Positions 48,079-58,497 of a stretch of 64,000 nt of DNA are shown one piece after another. The notes beneath the pieces are model-generated. The model saw only the letters and a program-made list of their open reading frames with translations, did no database searches and had not been told where the DNA came from. How positions within the stretch are numbered: the first letter of the stretch is position 1; the number at the start of each line of letters is the position of its first letter. This stretch comes from Mixophyes australis. Its lineage: Eukaryota > Chordata > Amphibia > Anura > Limnodynastidae. The translations under genes were made by a program, and so were the position numbers. The stretch lies in assembly GCA_036250195.1 (NCBI GenBank), contig JAVHZZ010000004.1, forward strand, positions 143,907,729 to 143,971,728. Reading direction: 5' to 3'.

Positions 48079-50305
48079 CGAGCCGCCACCACTGGAGATT
48101 TCTTGCCAGGGTCCATTCCCGGGATTGATGGCTCCTCTCCCAGTGACCGCGTGTCCTTGTTTAGCAGCTGAAGTCGAGAACTGATCTCCCCAATTACGGA
48201 CGGCTTTTCTATTTCTACAGGACCCCCATGGGAAAGGGGCCGACTCTCCACTGGATCTCCCCATAGCTTAGATCTTCTCTGAAAGAGGTAGCGCGGACGG
48301 CCCGCTGCAAGTTGCTGCTGGGCAATGAGCTCACTGTCTGAGGACTGCTTAAGCAAGGGGTCCCTGAAGGTCACGGTGCCCTTCATCAGTTGAGACTTGA
48401 GTTTGGGCTTTGGAGGCACTGGCGGCTTCTCGAGTATAAAAGTTTGACCGTCTGCGTACGAGGTGTAGGTGTCAGTGGGCTCCCCACTCTCTGAGGATAG
48501 AGTGGACATGCTGGACACAGTAGAGATGGTGCTCGTGGTTTCCAGATGGTGATCACTCGAGCTCCTGGTGTCCACTTCTTCCACCCCTGAGTCAGTAGCT
48601 GACTCTGGATGGGGAATTGGGGCATCAGAAGGCTTCCCTGAGGGTGGCAGACCACTAGATTGCTTGGCAGATGGCACAGCCAAAGTACCAGGCCGAGTCA
48701 GTTGGCTGATGGGGGTTCCAGGTTTGGTGAACAGGATTCCGTTGGCAAAAGCATCAGGAGGAGGCAATAGTCCAATTTTCGCTAGTTCTTCTCTAGTCTC
48801 TTCATCACTTGAGGACAACATGGCTGGTGGCAGATTGGCCCCAAAAGGCTCTACTTCCTCCTCTGAGCTTCCCTGTCCAAGTGTTTTATCAGAAGAAGAG
48901 CTTGACGGGGCCTTGTCTTCAGTATCATGGGGCGTTGCCTCTTGCTGGTCAATGGTAGCTGGTGGCTCCTGCATCTTATCTTCTGTCCCATTGCTGGTAG
49001 CATGCACCATTATAAGCCCTGCTGTCTTCTGCTGAGATGTGTCGACAATGCTTAGAATCATAGGCTTTCTCTCCTCCATTTTGCTCTCAGGTCGCTCTGG
49101 GCTTTTCTCTGCACGACCTTCTCCATCCCTCCTTAGTGGAGCCCCCCACTGGCCCTTCACAGATGCCCCTGAAGGGCTATATATGGGTGATGCAGACCCT
49201 TCTAGCTCCATTCCCATCTCCCCCTCTTTGGTTTGAATTTCCAGAAACAGTGGATGTGCTCTGTCTGAATCTGGGCTCCTTACTGGGGTAGGTGTCCGTT
49301 GAGGAGGGGGAGATGTTGCCTGGGCAGAAAGCGCACGTTCCCTTGCGGCCAGCGCAAGTGCAAGAGGTGAATTGGGATCAAGGGGCTTACCAGTTAGGGG
49401 ATGGATGAATGTGGAATGAGGACTGCTGTACATAAGAGATTTAAGTGAAGAACCTGGAGAAGGTAGAAGGACATCACGACTCCCCAACAACCGCTCATCA
49501 ACAGAGCGTGAAGGTTGTAGAGATGGGAGGTCTGGGGAAGGCGGCGTTCCCTCCAATGCTCCGACCGAGAGGAAGACTGTGGATTTGCGCTTCTCATCCA
49601 GCCGTCGCTCACGTTCCTTCATTACTCCAGCAAGTGCTGTTGCAAAAGGACTACCAAGTGGGTCATGATGTGCAGTTCCTAACTCCATCATACTCTGTCG
49701 TGGGCTGCGTCGAGATGGTGAGGGATCCCGTGAGTAGCCCCCAGCCATGGCTAATGCAGCTCGCTCCTGAGCATCTTCCACTTGCAGCTGTTTCACAAGG
49801 GGACTCTTTTTGCGCTGTGGCTTCATTGGTGCAAACAGACCCATATTAGCATAAGGATTATCCACAGCACGACTTCTTCGTTTAAGTTTTTCTGGAGGGG
49901 TTGGTGATGGGCCAGGTCGAGGAATACTTGTAGGCTCCACCGGTAGGTGAGATGTATCTTGAAGAATGATCATGGAACGAGCACGCTTTTGGCGATCAGG
50001 AGGAGGAAGGGCACGATCCATGCTTAGTAGTTCTGCAGATCCCATTCCATGTGGAAGCCCATGAAGTCTGGCTTCAAAGCCTGGTTTAAAGCTTGAATGC
50101 ACAGTATCATACCCTCTACCTGGAGGAGGTGGTGGGGAAAAAGCTGGGGGTGGTCCAGTGTCAAAGTAATAAGGAGATGGTGGTGGGGGAGCAGATTTCT
50201 GTGGAGGGGGTGGAATGCCAGGGCCTTCCCTTAAAGAATCTTGCATGGACGTGCTGCGTGGGAAACGTCCATCAAGGAATGAATCTGACAGCTTCTCATC
50301 TTCAC
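48079..50305 (-). CDS. shank3: shank3 large penultimate exon: proline-rich scaffold region
   Basis: This 2227-nt exon encodes 741 whole codons. The acceptor is gtccttag|GTGAAG (AG at 50307-50306) and the donor is GGCTCG|gtaagaag (GT at 48078-48077). In order it carries GRFPRSTSMQD, proline runs (IPPPPQKSAPPPP, FSPPPPPGRGYDTV), KRARSMIILQD, SPLVKQLQVEDAQERAAL, a KSTVFLSVGALEG block, HPLTGKPLDPNSPLALAL, the acidic SSSDEETREELAKIGL, the PPDAF Homer-type motif, a TDSGVEEVDTRSSSDHHLET block, KPPVPPKPKLK and PRYLFQRRSKLWGDPVESR. It corresponds to the giant exon of mammalian SHANK3, which binds Homer and cortactin. There are no frameshifts or stops. The last codon is split and completed by the C that opens the SAM exon. 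Confidence 0.97.
48402..48427 (-). other. Cortactin SH3-type ligand (KPPVPPKPK) in shank3
   Basis: The class of proline motif bound by the cortactin SH3 domain in SHANK proteins (KPPVPPKP) is conserved exactly and lies about 106 codons downstream of the Homer-binding motif. Confidence 0.85.
48747..48764 (-). other. Homer EVH1-binding motif (PPPDAF) in shank3
   Basis: The minus strand reads Pro-Pro-Pro-Asp-Ala-Phe, matching the PPxxF ligand of Homer EVH1 domains. It is in the conserved context IGLLPPPDAFANGIL. The equivalent mammalian SHANK3 site, from memory, has EE in place of DA at the two x positions. Confidence 0.85.
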
Positions 50306-52200
50306 CTAAGGACAGACACACAATTAAAACCTTAGGTAACACAGTTAACAGCCACTCTGTAATTTATATGTATATTAACTGAGATGATTTTTGGAATGCA
50401 ACTCATACATTTACCTATGATTTGATATAAAATTGAGTTAACTAATTTGCGGCCTCTACCCCACTAAATATTATCTAAAGACACAAGACCCTGGGATTCA
50501 AGTCTCTGAATTTCTTCAGTCCTTTTAAAGCTTTGAATAGGAAATTCATTGCAATTTAGGAGGCCTAAGTTGTCCTATGCAGCGAGCTCATATTTCGGAT
50601 TGCCTTCCAACGTCAGGTAATTACTTCCAAGAGGCTAGCATTAACATTCATTCATCCTGGCTAATGACTAGAATCATAAAATCTTTAGCAAAACAAGGTT
50701 AATGTCCCATATGGTTCAATGTGTAACTCAATGGTTTCTTTCGCCAAACCAGGCTGTTGACTTGAATGATAGGTAAAATATTACCGTTTGGCACGCTCTG
50801 CACCATATCAAGATATTTTTTATTTTTTGTTTTACTTTAATAAATATCTTTAAGATTATGATCTAATGTTATTTAAATGTAACAAAAGTGTATAAGAAAA
50901 TATTTAATATTATGTTGATAGTAACTTATTACACATTGGCTAATACATATCCTGTAGAGGTATCTACAGTAATTAATGCTTTGAGTATAAGGGGCAGATA
51001 GTTACTTGCAACATAGAGTACTACATAGACTTCAGTAGCACCATGCTCCACTATGAATTATAGAATAATCATCATCATCATCATATATTTATATAGCGAC
51101 AGCAAATTCCATAACGCTTTACAATTGGGAACAAACATTAATAAAACAATACTGGGTAATACATACAGACAGAGAGGTAAGAAAACCCTGCTCGAAAGCT
51201 TACAATCTATGGGACAATGGGAGTTTGAACACAAGGGCATGTGCTACATCATATTGCACATTGGACCAGCTAGAATGCAAAGGTAAAAGTATTGAGTGGG
51301 CTGTGTGATCAGTCACACAGCAATGTTGGTCAGAGGGTTGTTGTCTTGTGTTAGCTATGTAGAGGGTGATAATAGGGTAACCTAGGGAGATTAAGATGTT
51401 GGTTGAGGAATATCATAAGCTTGTCTGAAGAGGTGAGTTTTCAGAGAACGCTTGAAGGTTTGAAGACTAGAGGAAAGTCTTACTGTGCGAGGGAGGGAAT
51501 TCCACAAAGTGGGTGCAGCCTAAAAAAAGTCCTGTGACCGGGAAGGATGTGATAAGAGTGAAAGAGAGGCGCAGATCTTGTGCAGAACGGAGGTGTTGAG
51601 TTGGGAGATATTTTGAGACAAGTGAGGAGATGTATGTCTGTGCAATTTTGTTGATGGCCTTGTATGTTAGTAGAAGAATTTTATATTGATTTGTTGAAAT
51701 ACAGGCAACCAATGAAGAAACTGACAGAGTGGCTCAGCAGAGGAAGAACGGTTTGCAAGGAAAATCAATCTAGCCGTTGCGTGCAAAATAGATTGTAGGG
51801 GTTCAAGCCTTATTTTGGGAAGACCAGTAAGGAGGGAATTGCAATAGCCGATGCGGGAGACGATGAATGTATGAATTAAGGTTTTTGCAGGGTCTTGTGT
51901 GATATATGTGCGTATTCTGGAACTGTCCTTTAGATGTATGTAACATGATTTAGATATAGAGTCGATGCGGGGAATAAATGATAGTTGTGAGTCAAGGATT
52001 ACACCTAGGCAGCGAGCTTGCGGGGTGGGATTTATGGTCATGTTATCAACAGAAATAGAAATGTCAAGTAGGAAGCTTCTGTTTCTGGGTGGGAATATTA
52101 TTAATTCAGTTTTTGAATGATTGAGTTTGAGTTGGTGAGAAGACATCCAAGATGTAATGGCAGAAAGACAGTCAGCAACGCGAGACAACACAGATAGTGA

Positions 52201-52553
52201 AAGATCAGGAGAGGATAGATTTGTGTATCATCCACATAGAGATTATACTGAAATCCAAAGGAGCTTATTAGTTTTCCAAGAGAAGTGGTGTAGATAGAGA
52301 ATAGCAAAGGACCTAAGACTGAGCCTTGTGGTACTCCAACTGATAAAGGAAGCGGAGCAGTGGTGGATCCAGAGAATTTAACACTGAAAGAGCGATTAGA
52401 TAGGTAGGATGAGAACCAGGATAGGACAGTGCCTTCGAGACCTAGGGATTGTAGCGTTTGTATGAGGATAAAGTGGTCAACAGTGTCAAATGCAGCAGAG
52501 AAATCCAGGAGAATTAGAAGAGAGTAATGGCTTTTACTTTTTGCTGTGATCAA
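52201..52553 (-). pseudogene. LINE reverse transcriptase core
   Basis: An uninterrupted stretch of 100-odd codons carries RT motifs: [20 protein letters not shown] and the catalytic YVDD. It continues, frame-shifted, at 52191-51667 with IFPPRNRSFLLDISISVD and SRIGYCNSLLTGLP, which are typical of the RT thumb and C-terminal region of L2/CR1 elements. Confidence 0.85.
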
Positions 52554-53488
52554 ATTATTGACAATCTTGGTTAGCGCAGTCTCTGTGGAGTGTTGAGAGC
52601 GAAAGCCTGACTGAAGAGAATCCAGTAGGTTGTTTGCTGTAAGAAAGTGTGTGAGGAAAGTGTAGGCAATTCTCTTGGAAGGGCACGGGAGCTGAGATAT
52701 GGGGTGGTAATTTGAGAAAGAGTTTGGGTCAGAATTTTGTTTTTTAAAATAGGAGTAATCACTACATGCTTGAATAGTGATGGAAAAATACCAGTAGAAG
52801 ATATAGATTACAGATTTTAGTTAGAGGTGGAATGAGCACAAGAGACAGGGACCTACTAATTTGTGAGGGAATGGGACCAAGAGGACAGGAGGTAGAGTAG
52901 GAAGATGAGAAGAGAGTAGAAACTTCCTCTTCATTTGTGGGATCAAACGAAGAGAGAGTGTCAGAGGGTGCTACAAAAGAATTGAGCTAATTGCTTATTG
53001 AGGAAAATTATTGAATTTGATACCATTTCAAATCTGATCTTATCTATTTTGTCCTTGAAATAGGAAGCAAGATCCTGGGCACTGATGGTAGTCGGAGGAT
53101 TTGGGGTGGGAGGATTGAGAAGAGATTTAAATGTGTTAAAAAAGGCGTTTGGGGTTAGAAGCCTGAGCATAGATGAGAGATTGGAAGTATGTTTGTTTTG
53201 CAGTATCCAGAGAATTTCTATAGGAGTGGTAGATACCAGTATATGTGATGAAATCATTAGAGGTACAAGATTTACACTAGTGACGTTCTGCTTTAAACGA
53301 AAGGTTTTGTAGAGTTTGTGTTACTTTAGTGTGCCACGGTTGGCAACAAAGTCTATGCGGAGTATGTAGTGTCGCTGGAGCCACTTGATCATGGGCAATT
53401 GCTAGGGTATGGTGAAAATGGGGTACTGCCCGAGTAGGGGAGGAGTAGAAACTGGGGAGAGAAGGTGTTGAAGAGAGGTGGAAAACTG

Positions 53489-53950
53489 TTAAAGATCAAT
53501 AGAGTTGATATTCCTGCGGTTGTGAGGAAGCTTGGAACAGTTTGACATTGGAGAGGGTAAAGAACTGGGGGTGAGCGTGTAGCTAATAATGCGATGATCC
53601 GAGAGGGGGAAAGAAATGTTTACAAAATCAGAAACTGAGCATAGTCTAGAGAAAACAAGATCAAGACAGTGGCCATCCTGATGAATAGCAGATTCAATCA
53701 ACTGAGAGAGGTCAAGTGAGGATGTTAGAGAGAGTAGTTTGGAAGCAGCATTGGAACGTGGATTAAAAATAGGGATGTTGAAATCACCCATGATGATGGT
53801 TGGGATGTCAGAGGATAAGAAGTGAGGGAGCCATGCAGAGAAGTGTTCAAGAAATTGTTGGTGTGGTCCAAGGGGGCGATAGATGGCACCAACACGCATA
53901 GAGAACGGGTTAAAAATCCTAACAGTATGTCCTTCAAAAGATGTGAACAT
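53489..53950 (-). pseudogene. LINE APE-type endonuclease remnant
   Basis: This frame reads GAIYRPLGPHQQFLEHF, then IMGDFNIPIFNPRS, QDGHCLDLVFSRL and SDHRIISYTL. These include the Asp-Asn and Asp-His motifs of apurinic-like LINE endonucleases. The N-terminal part of the domain continues upstream to about 54220 in other frames. Confidence 0.82.
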
Positions 53951-54511
53951 GAGTGATGGGACATTTGGGAGAACTGTGAACGTGCACTGTGGGGAGAGAA
54001 GTAGTCCAACCCCACCTCTTAGTCTGCCTCCTGGTCTGGGGGTGTGGGTGAAATGGAGACCACCATGTGGAAGGGCTGCAGGTGAGGCAGTATCTGATTG
54101 TGTGAGCCATGTTTCTGTTATTGCTAGAAGGTTTAGGATGTTTGAGAGGAAGAGATCGTGTACGGAGGTAAGTTTGTTACAAACAGAACGTGCATTCCAA
54201 AGGGCACATTTAAAGGACTTTGTAAGAGAGAGGAGACCAGTGATACGTTTGACGTTTGCTGGATTTCTGTAGCGATCAGATAATTCTATGTAAAATCTGT
54301 AATAAAGCTAATATTTGCCCAAGAAATGCAAACTGTTTTGTTATTACAACCACCAGAAATGTGTTTTATAATTGTTTCTGTGAATCCCTTTATCTAGCGA
54401 TGTATCTTCATAAAATGCAGGGCAGCTTGCAGTGACATCACAGTACTATGTCAAATTCAATTCACATAGTTCTTCGCAAATATGTATATAATTATAGCTC
54501 TAAACACTATA

Positions 54512-54786
54512 GGGCTGATTTAAAGTTAGTAGAAAATACAGCTACTGGGTGGAAAATATCCACCTGGAAAACCAATTTTTGTGCTGCAGGGGGGAAATGG
54601 AAAATGCACAACCTGATTTAGACCTGTGATGGGGACGTGACCTAGCCGAACTATAAAATTCTGCCTAAAATTAGAGCTGGGCAATATGTGCATGCAGCAT
54701 GCAATATGTGCCCTGCAAGCAAAAAACGTAGTGTGTAACATGGTTTACTAGACTGCAAATCCTGTATCCAATTCTAGATCAGCCCC
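54512..54786. mobile_element. TIR element (GGGCTGATTTA family)
   Basis: It begins GGGCTGATTTAAAG and ends TCTAGATCAGCCCC, imperfect inverted ends. The interior is non-coding. It sits just upstream of the LINE in the same intron. Confidence 0.55.
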
Positions 54787-55022
54787 ATCTGTCTCTTTCC
54801 TGTGACATCACCACCAAGTTGTCTGCATCAGCAAGTGTTTTAATTTGTAGTATTAGCATCTACAGGGAAGGCAAGACACAATACAGTTTGAAGTGTGAGG
54901 GGGTGGGCAAGACTATATTGCTGGAAGCAGCCAAACAAAACAAAATGACGGGCGGAGGCAACAAATTGCTGGATCTTGCAAACTAATACTCACAGGTATC
55001 ATGTTGTATTGGTAAACATATT

Positions 55023-55335
55023 GGGACTGATTCATTAAGGAAAGTATAGCATAAATAAGGAGTAACTTTGCAACTTGTCAAAACCATGTTGCATTGTTAG
55101 GGGTGGTAAATTTAAAATGTGGGGACAGATTTATAGTTGTGATAATGCATGTCCTAGATAAACTTTAAATTTTAATGTAAAAATAAAGCTAGGTATCTGT
55201 GTGCTACATGAAAAAACAGCCAGATTTTAACTAATGTGCAAAATAATAAACTAATTGGCACCCCTTGCATTGTAACATGGTTTTTCCAAGAGAAAACTTA
55301 CTCCATTTTTGCCTTACTTTCCTTAATATGTCATG
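55023..55335. mobile_element. TIR element, GGGCCTGATTCATTAAG family (copy 2)
   Basis: It begins GGGACTGATTCATTAAGG and ends near CCTTAATATGTCATGGCC. The interior matches copy 1 at 34217-34532. It lies in the shank3 intron, 80 bp from the TKSVG exon. Confidence 0.78.
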
Positions 55336-55413
55336 GCCATTACGTTTAGAACTAATATATTTAATCAAAATCACTTGATTGCAAGTGGTATAATTTTTAA
55401 CTGCATAACTTAC

Positions 55414-55519
55414 CCACAGACTTTGTCCGAGACATCCCATGGTGAAGGGAAATATGAGGCTTCTCCCTGTGAATTTGAGATATTGCATGTGGAGAAATAC
55501 CCTGTCTCTCTAGCAGCGA
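55414..55519 (-). CDS. shank3: shank3 exon: SLLERQG...TKSVG segment
   Basis: This 106-nt exon was too short for simple ORF finding and was located by splice sites and homology. The acceptor is ttcttgcag|TCG (AG at 55521-55520) and the donor is GTGG|gtaagtt (GT at 55413-55412). It encodes SLLERQGISPHAISQIHR, then EKPHISLHHGMSRTKSV, then the first base of a glycine codon. It begins and ends as expected for SHANK3 (S-L-F-E-R-Q-G at the start, R-T-K-S-V-G at the end). The middle is divergent, with extra histidines. The leftover G joins the GT that opens the next exon (50305) to make Gly, giving SVGEDEK. Confidence 0.93.
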
Positions 55520-55736
55520 CTGCAAGAAAAGAAAATATGGCAAGCAAACAGAAATTTAGTATTGAGAATTTGAAAATGTTATTCACATGATGGGCACAGA
55601 GATTGTGCCATAGGAAACTAATATAAACAACCTAGAACTCCACTCATAAAACTCAGCAAACAATATATGTGAGAGAACAAGAAAATAGTATAGTGCAAGA
55701 TAATAAGTCTTGTTGGAAGTAGCTGGCTGGTCTTAC

Positions 55737-55864
55737 ACTGATCTCGGCTGGTGTGATGCGTCTGCTTGTTGGTCGCTGTTTTACTGTAGCAGCTCTGGAG
55801 TCAGCCTCTGCAATCTCTGGTCTCAAGGAGGGATCAGAAGCAACCAAAATCTCATCCAATCGTT
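55737..55864 (-). CDS. shank3: shank3 exon: RLDEIL...RRITPAEIS segment
   Basis: This 128-nt exon encodes 42 codons after two bases that finish a split Glu. They run from RLDEILVASDPSLRPEIAEA to DSRAATVKQRPTSRRITPAEIS. The acceptor is cttacag|AA (AG at 55866-55865) and the donor is AGT|gtaaga (GT at 55736-55735). The segment DADSRAATVKQRPTSRRITPAEIS is nearly invariant in remembered mammalian SHANK3, where this copy has EADSR. The preceding residues differ more. The exon ends in phase 0 and joins the SLLERQG exon at 55519. Confidence 0.95.
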
Positions 55865-57875
55865 CTGTAAGCAAGAGACTAGTTAAACCTCAAAGTAATG
55901 TCATCAATGCCACCTGAATATCTACTAGAAATGTAATACTGGGATCCTGCATGCTAAGATTGTTGTGTCTTGAGATATTTGACATGGAAGCTCAGGACTT
56001 TATGTATTAAAAATGCCAATAGAACAATATTAAACTGATATTGATACAATTTATCTATACATCTCTAGTACACTATTACTGATACTCAGCCCAGTGTGAC
56101 AGAGACCTACATATGTGTATGAGTAAATCACTGTCAAATTATAACACAGTGTACAAATATATGAAATAAAGAGTGTGCAGTGAGATATTAATGAGAATTC
56201 AGAAGGTATCATAAAATGTCTAATTTGTTTTCCCATATAACCGCACAGAGGGGCACCACCATCAAGATTCCTATCATTCCCCAGCATGACTCCCTCACAC
56301 TCTGCATTCTCCAACTAGTTTGGTCAAATTGTAATGATACAATTACTAGCACTGTAATGACGAAATAGGAACAGCTTCAGCAAAGCACCAAAATGTTATT
56401 CATTTTAGTAGTGTCTTGCCCTATAGGATTGTGAGACAAGGAAATTCAAATCATAGGACATTGTTATGAACATTAAAAAAAGTGATGCATCCGGATCCCC
56501 CAGGATGGGTGCGGTGCACCGTGGGTAAGAATCTTGTTTTATTTTATGTTTGATTCTTAATTGTTCGGTACGTTTGTCCCTGGATGTGTTGCACATAGTA
56601 CTCTAAGCAATATTTTTGATACTGCTAGTGCCTTTCCTACTCCCACCCCCTTTTCCTCCTTCCCTTCTCCCCCGATTCTTTTCTCCCCATCCACCCCCCT
56701 TTGATATAACACATAAAAAACAGAGGAAACGTCTTGTATACTTATATACTGTTATTTTATTCTTAAATTTTTCCTGCGCACTGTGCTGTTTCTACTTTAC
56801 ATGTTGTTTCCCATTTAAATAAAGAATGTAAAAAAAAAAGTGATGCAAATTAAAAAATATTTAAAATTAATGACAAAAATGCAGAGTATACAATATTAAT
56901 AAATGTAATAGCAAATATGCTCCCCATGTTGCGACGCAGTTAATATGGTTTTAAGTACTCAATAATCCACATGTTAAAGAAAATAAAAATAAATATAAGA
57001 AGATTAAACGACCTGACTGCTGGATAACAAGTAAAGGATGCAGAGTTTTCAATATGTTCACAATATGATATATATTATATATATGTTTATATTGGATGGA
57101 TATGAGATAGATATAAACATAAAGTCTATATTTTATGGTCTTCAGTATTTTTATTAAAAAAATCTATTCATACTGTATGACAATTTTTTATCAATGCACT
57201 ACCCATGTAGCCAATAAGATTAGTGACACACACTAATTTATTTAACTACAGGGACTGACATACCCTAAGTATTAGTGACATGGGTTAAATTAAAGAATTA
57301 TTGTGATGGGAATATAAACATTGTATTGTGAAGCATGGGTGTATCTTTCAATGAAGTAACCTTTGACAGAGTAGTAACAAAGAATGTGTGTGTGTATGTG
57401 TATGTGTGTGTGTGTTTCCGTTCTGCACAGATTTGTATCACTGTACAATTTTACAGGTCAGGTGTGTCTTGTCACATCTCCTCAGACACTAAATCAATTT
57501 CTACTAAATGTGACACCAGATCCTGACTTCAAATCCTTACACATCTGTTCTGCTCTTTTGGACCTAAAGTACTCTTATATTGAATCCTGCATTACAGGTC
57601 TTGACCCTCATGCTCCTGTGTGTTCCCAAGCTGTTCACAACAAGAGAAGGTCTGTCTCTTATAACAACTCCACATTTCTTATTATATTCATTGCATTTTA
57701 CATTTATAAAATATTTTTACAACTGTACACATGATAAATGCATGCAAATGAAGCTAAATGCAGAAACTAATTACCAATATATTATTAAGTCTAACCTGAT
57801 GGTCCGAGCCACTACTGCATGTGACCTAGTTGATATCCTATGTTTAACCCTGCTGCCCATTTGCCGCAGACTTAC
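55865..57875 (-). other. shank3 intron between the RLDEIL exon and the KRAP exon
   Basis: This 2.0-kb AT-rich intron contains a pyrimidine-rich stretch (56616-56705) and a short TG microsatellite (57388-57416). I looked on the minus strand for a 24-nt phase-1 microexon encoding the mammalian ASIRRRKG insert and did not find a convincing one. Confidence 0.7.
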
Positions 57876-57956
57876 CCAGTTCCTCCAGCTCAGCTGTCAT
57901 GGACTTGGATCGCAGGGTGAGTGTGGTGCTTGGCGCTCTCTTTGGAGGTGGGGGAG
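57876..57956 (-). CDS. shank3: shank3 exon: post-PDZ KRAP segment (standard splice form)
   Basis: This 81-nt exon encodes 26 whole codons: PPPPKRAPST, then TLTLRSKSMT, then AELEEL. The acceptor is a strong polypyrimidine tract ending in ccag (AG at 57958-57957). The donor is G|gtaag (GT at 57875-57874). It enters with two bases of an alanine codon and leaves one base, G. That G completes with the AA of the exon at 55864 to give Glu. In other SHANK proteins this segment directly follows the PDZ domain, so the next upstream exon should encode the PDZ end. I do not see that exon before base 64000, so the upstream intron is at least 6 kb. In mammals an alternatively used microexon of about 24 nt follows here; none is evident. 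Confidence 0.93.
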
Positions 57957-58110
57957 CTGGAAGAAAAAGAGAAGTGACCTTACATGTCTTATCCAGCAGG
58001 CGGCGAGGGTCTGGAAGGAGCCGCCGTTTCTCCACAACCATCTCCTCATACTCCCGAGATGAGGGGTCGCACTTCGCCAGCAGCTTCCCAACCCTTCGCC
58101 GTGATTTCAT
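57876..58110 (-). CDS. shank3: candidate alternative first coding exon of a short shank3 isoform
   Basis: The same exon extended upstream stays open through the acceptor tract to an ATG at 58110-58108. It adds 51 residues, beginning MKSRRRVGKLLAKCDPSS and continuing through REYEEMVVEKRRLL before joining APPPPKRAP in frame. An in-frame TAG lies four codons before this ATG (58122-58120), so the ATG would be the true start of a separate transcript, not a read-through. A is at position -3 of the ATG. The added segment is basic and looks coding, but its last part (KTCKVTSLFLP) comes from the sequence that acts as the acceptor tract in the long form. Mammalian SHANK3 is known to use several intragenic promoters, from memory including one in the intron before this exon. 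Whether this frog exon is used is inference. Confidence 0.55.
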
Positions 58111-58483
58111 AGTGGAAGCCTATCACTGGGACCCCTGGCACAGCCATACGGGGTGAAGGATGCACTGCAAGCACTTAAGACCACTGCAATAGCTTATGTC
58201 TGTTTACAGCAAAATATCCCTGTAATGCAGATTCACTGCATCCCCTGCAGTAGCTCTGCTTATCTTTCCAAAACTGATTACTGCCTGCTGCTTTCTAGTT
58301 TCCAGACACTTGACATCTTTTCTCCCGTTGTCTCCTCCGTATTCTCTCTCTAACTTATCTCTCTGTTTCTTCCTTCTCACTCTATCTTCTCCATCTCTAT
58401 TTCTTTTTGGTCATCCTTTCCCTGTGTCTCTCTCCCTCCCTCTATCCTTGATGCTCTGGGATGCAGTTCTCGGGTCTTGCTGC

Positions 58484-58497
58484 GTTTCCATGGTAAC
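58484..58497. promoter_or_regulatory. RFX X-box-like palindrome upstream of the internal shank3 ATG
   Basis: The 14-bp sequence GTTTCCATGGTAAC is a nearly perfect inverted repeat. It fits the RFX X-box form (GTTNCC, two bases, GGNAAC). It lies about 375 bp upstream, in shank3 orientation, of the candidate alternative start at 58110, in an otherwise pyrimidine-rich stretch of the plus strand (58310-58450). RFX factors regulate ciliary and many neuronal promoters. The promoter role here is inference. Confidence 0.5.

Larger units (their letters stand above)
51060..54290 (-). mobile_element. L2/CR1-type LINE (5'-truncated or decayed, 3' end present)
   Basis: The minus strand encodes, with frame breaks, an APE endonuclease (CALWNARSVCNK at the start, AITETWLT, MGDFNIPIF, a catalytic LSDHR) at about 54210-53490. 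A reverse transcriptase follows ([36 protein letters not shown]) at about 52550-51670. The 3' end at 51060-51120 is a conserved tail followed by ATG-type trinucleotide repeats. The domain order and tail fit the L2/CR1 clade. Several frames are interrupted, so the copy is dead. Confidence 0.88.
50306..55413 (-). other. shank3 intron hosting an L2/CR1 LINE
   Basis: This intron lies between the TKSVG exon and the large exon. Most of it is the LINE at 51060-54290, in the same orientation as the gene, plus two TIR elements at 54512-54786 and 55023-55335. 50340-51050 is AT-rich with nothing recognised. Confidence 0.85.
28397..58122 (-). other. shank3: shank3 gene body (3' part; 5' exons lie off-window to the right)
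   Basis: This span holds five coding exons of a SHANK-family postsynaptic scaffold. Concatenated, they give about 1020 residues that run in the order of known vertebrate SHANK3: the post-PDZ KRAP segment, the RRITPAEIS segment, a TKSVGEDEK junction, the proline-rich region, a Homer-binding PPxxF, a cortactin-type KPPVPPKP, and a C-terminal SAM domain. SHANK3 rather than SHANK1 or SHANK2 is chosen by remembered family sequence, notably RARSMIILQD, SPLVKQLQVEDAQERAAL, HPLTGKPLDP and the SAM end RVGHRMNIERALRQL. All introns are GT-AG and their phases match. Ankyrin repeats, SH3 and PDZ are not in this window. Known role of the family: excitatory postsynaptic density scaffold linking glutamate-receptor complexes to actin. 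Confidence 0.95.

Noticed and set aside
48568..49035. 155-codon plus-strand frame inside shank3
   Set aside because: It is a shadow of the well-supported minus-strand coding exon.
57957..57985. A GTAAGG donor-like word after the codons for LLDKT in the alternative shank3 exon
   Set aside because: Splicing from it to the acceptor at 57957 would need an intron of about 20-30 nt, too short for vertebrate splicing.
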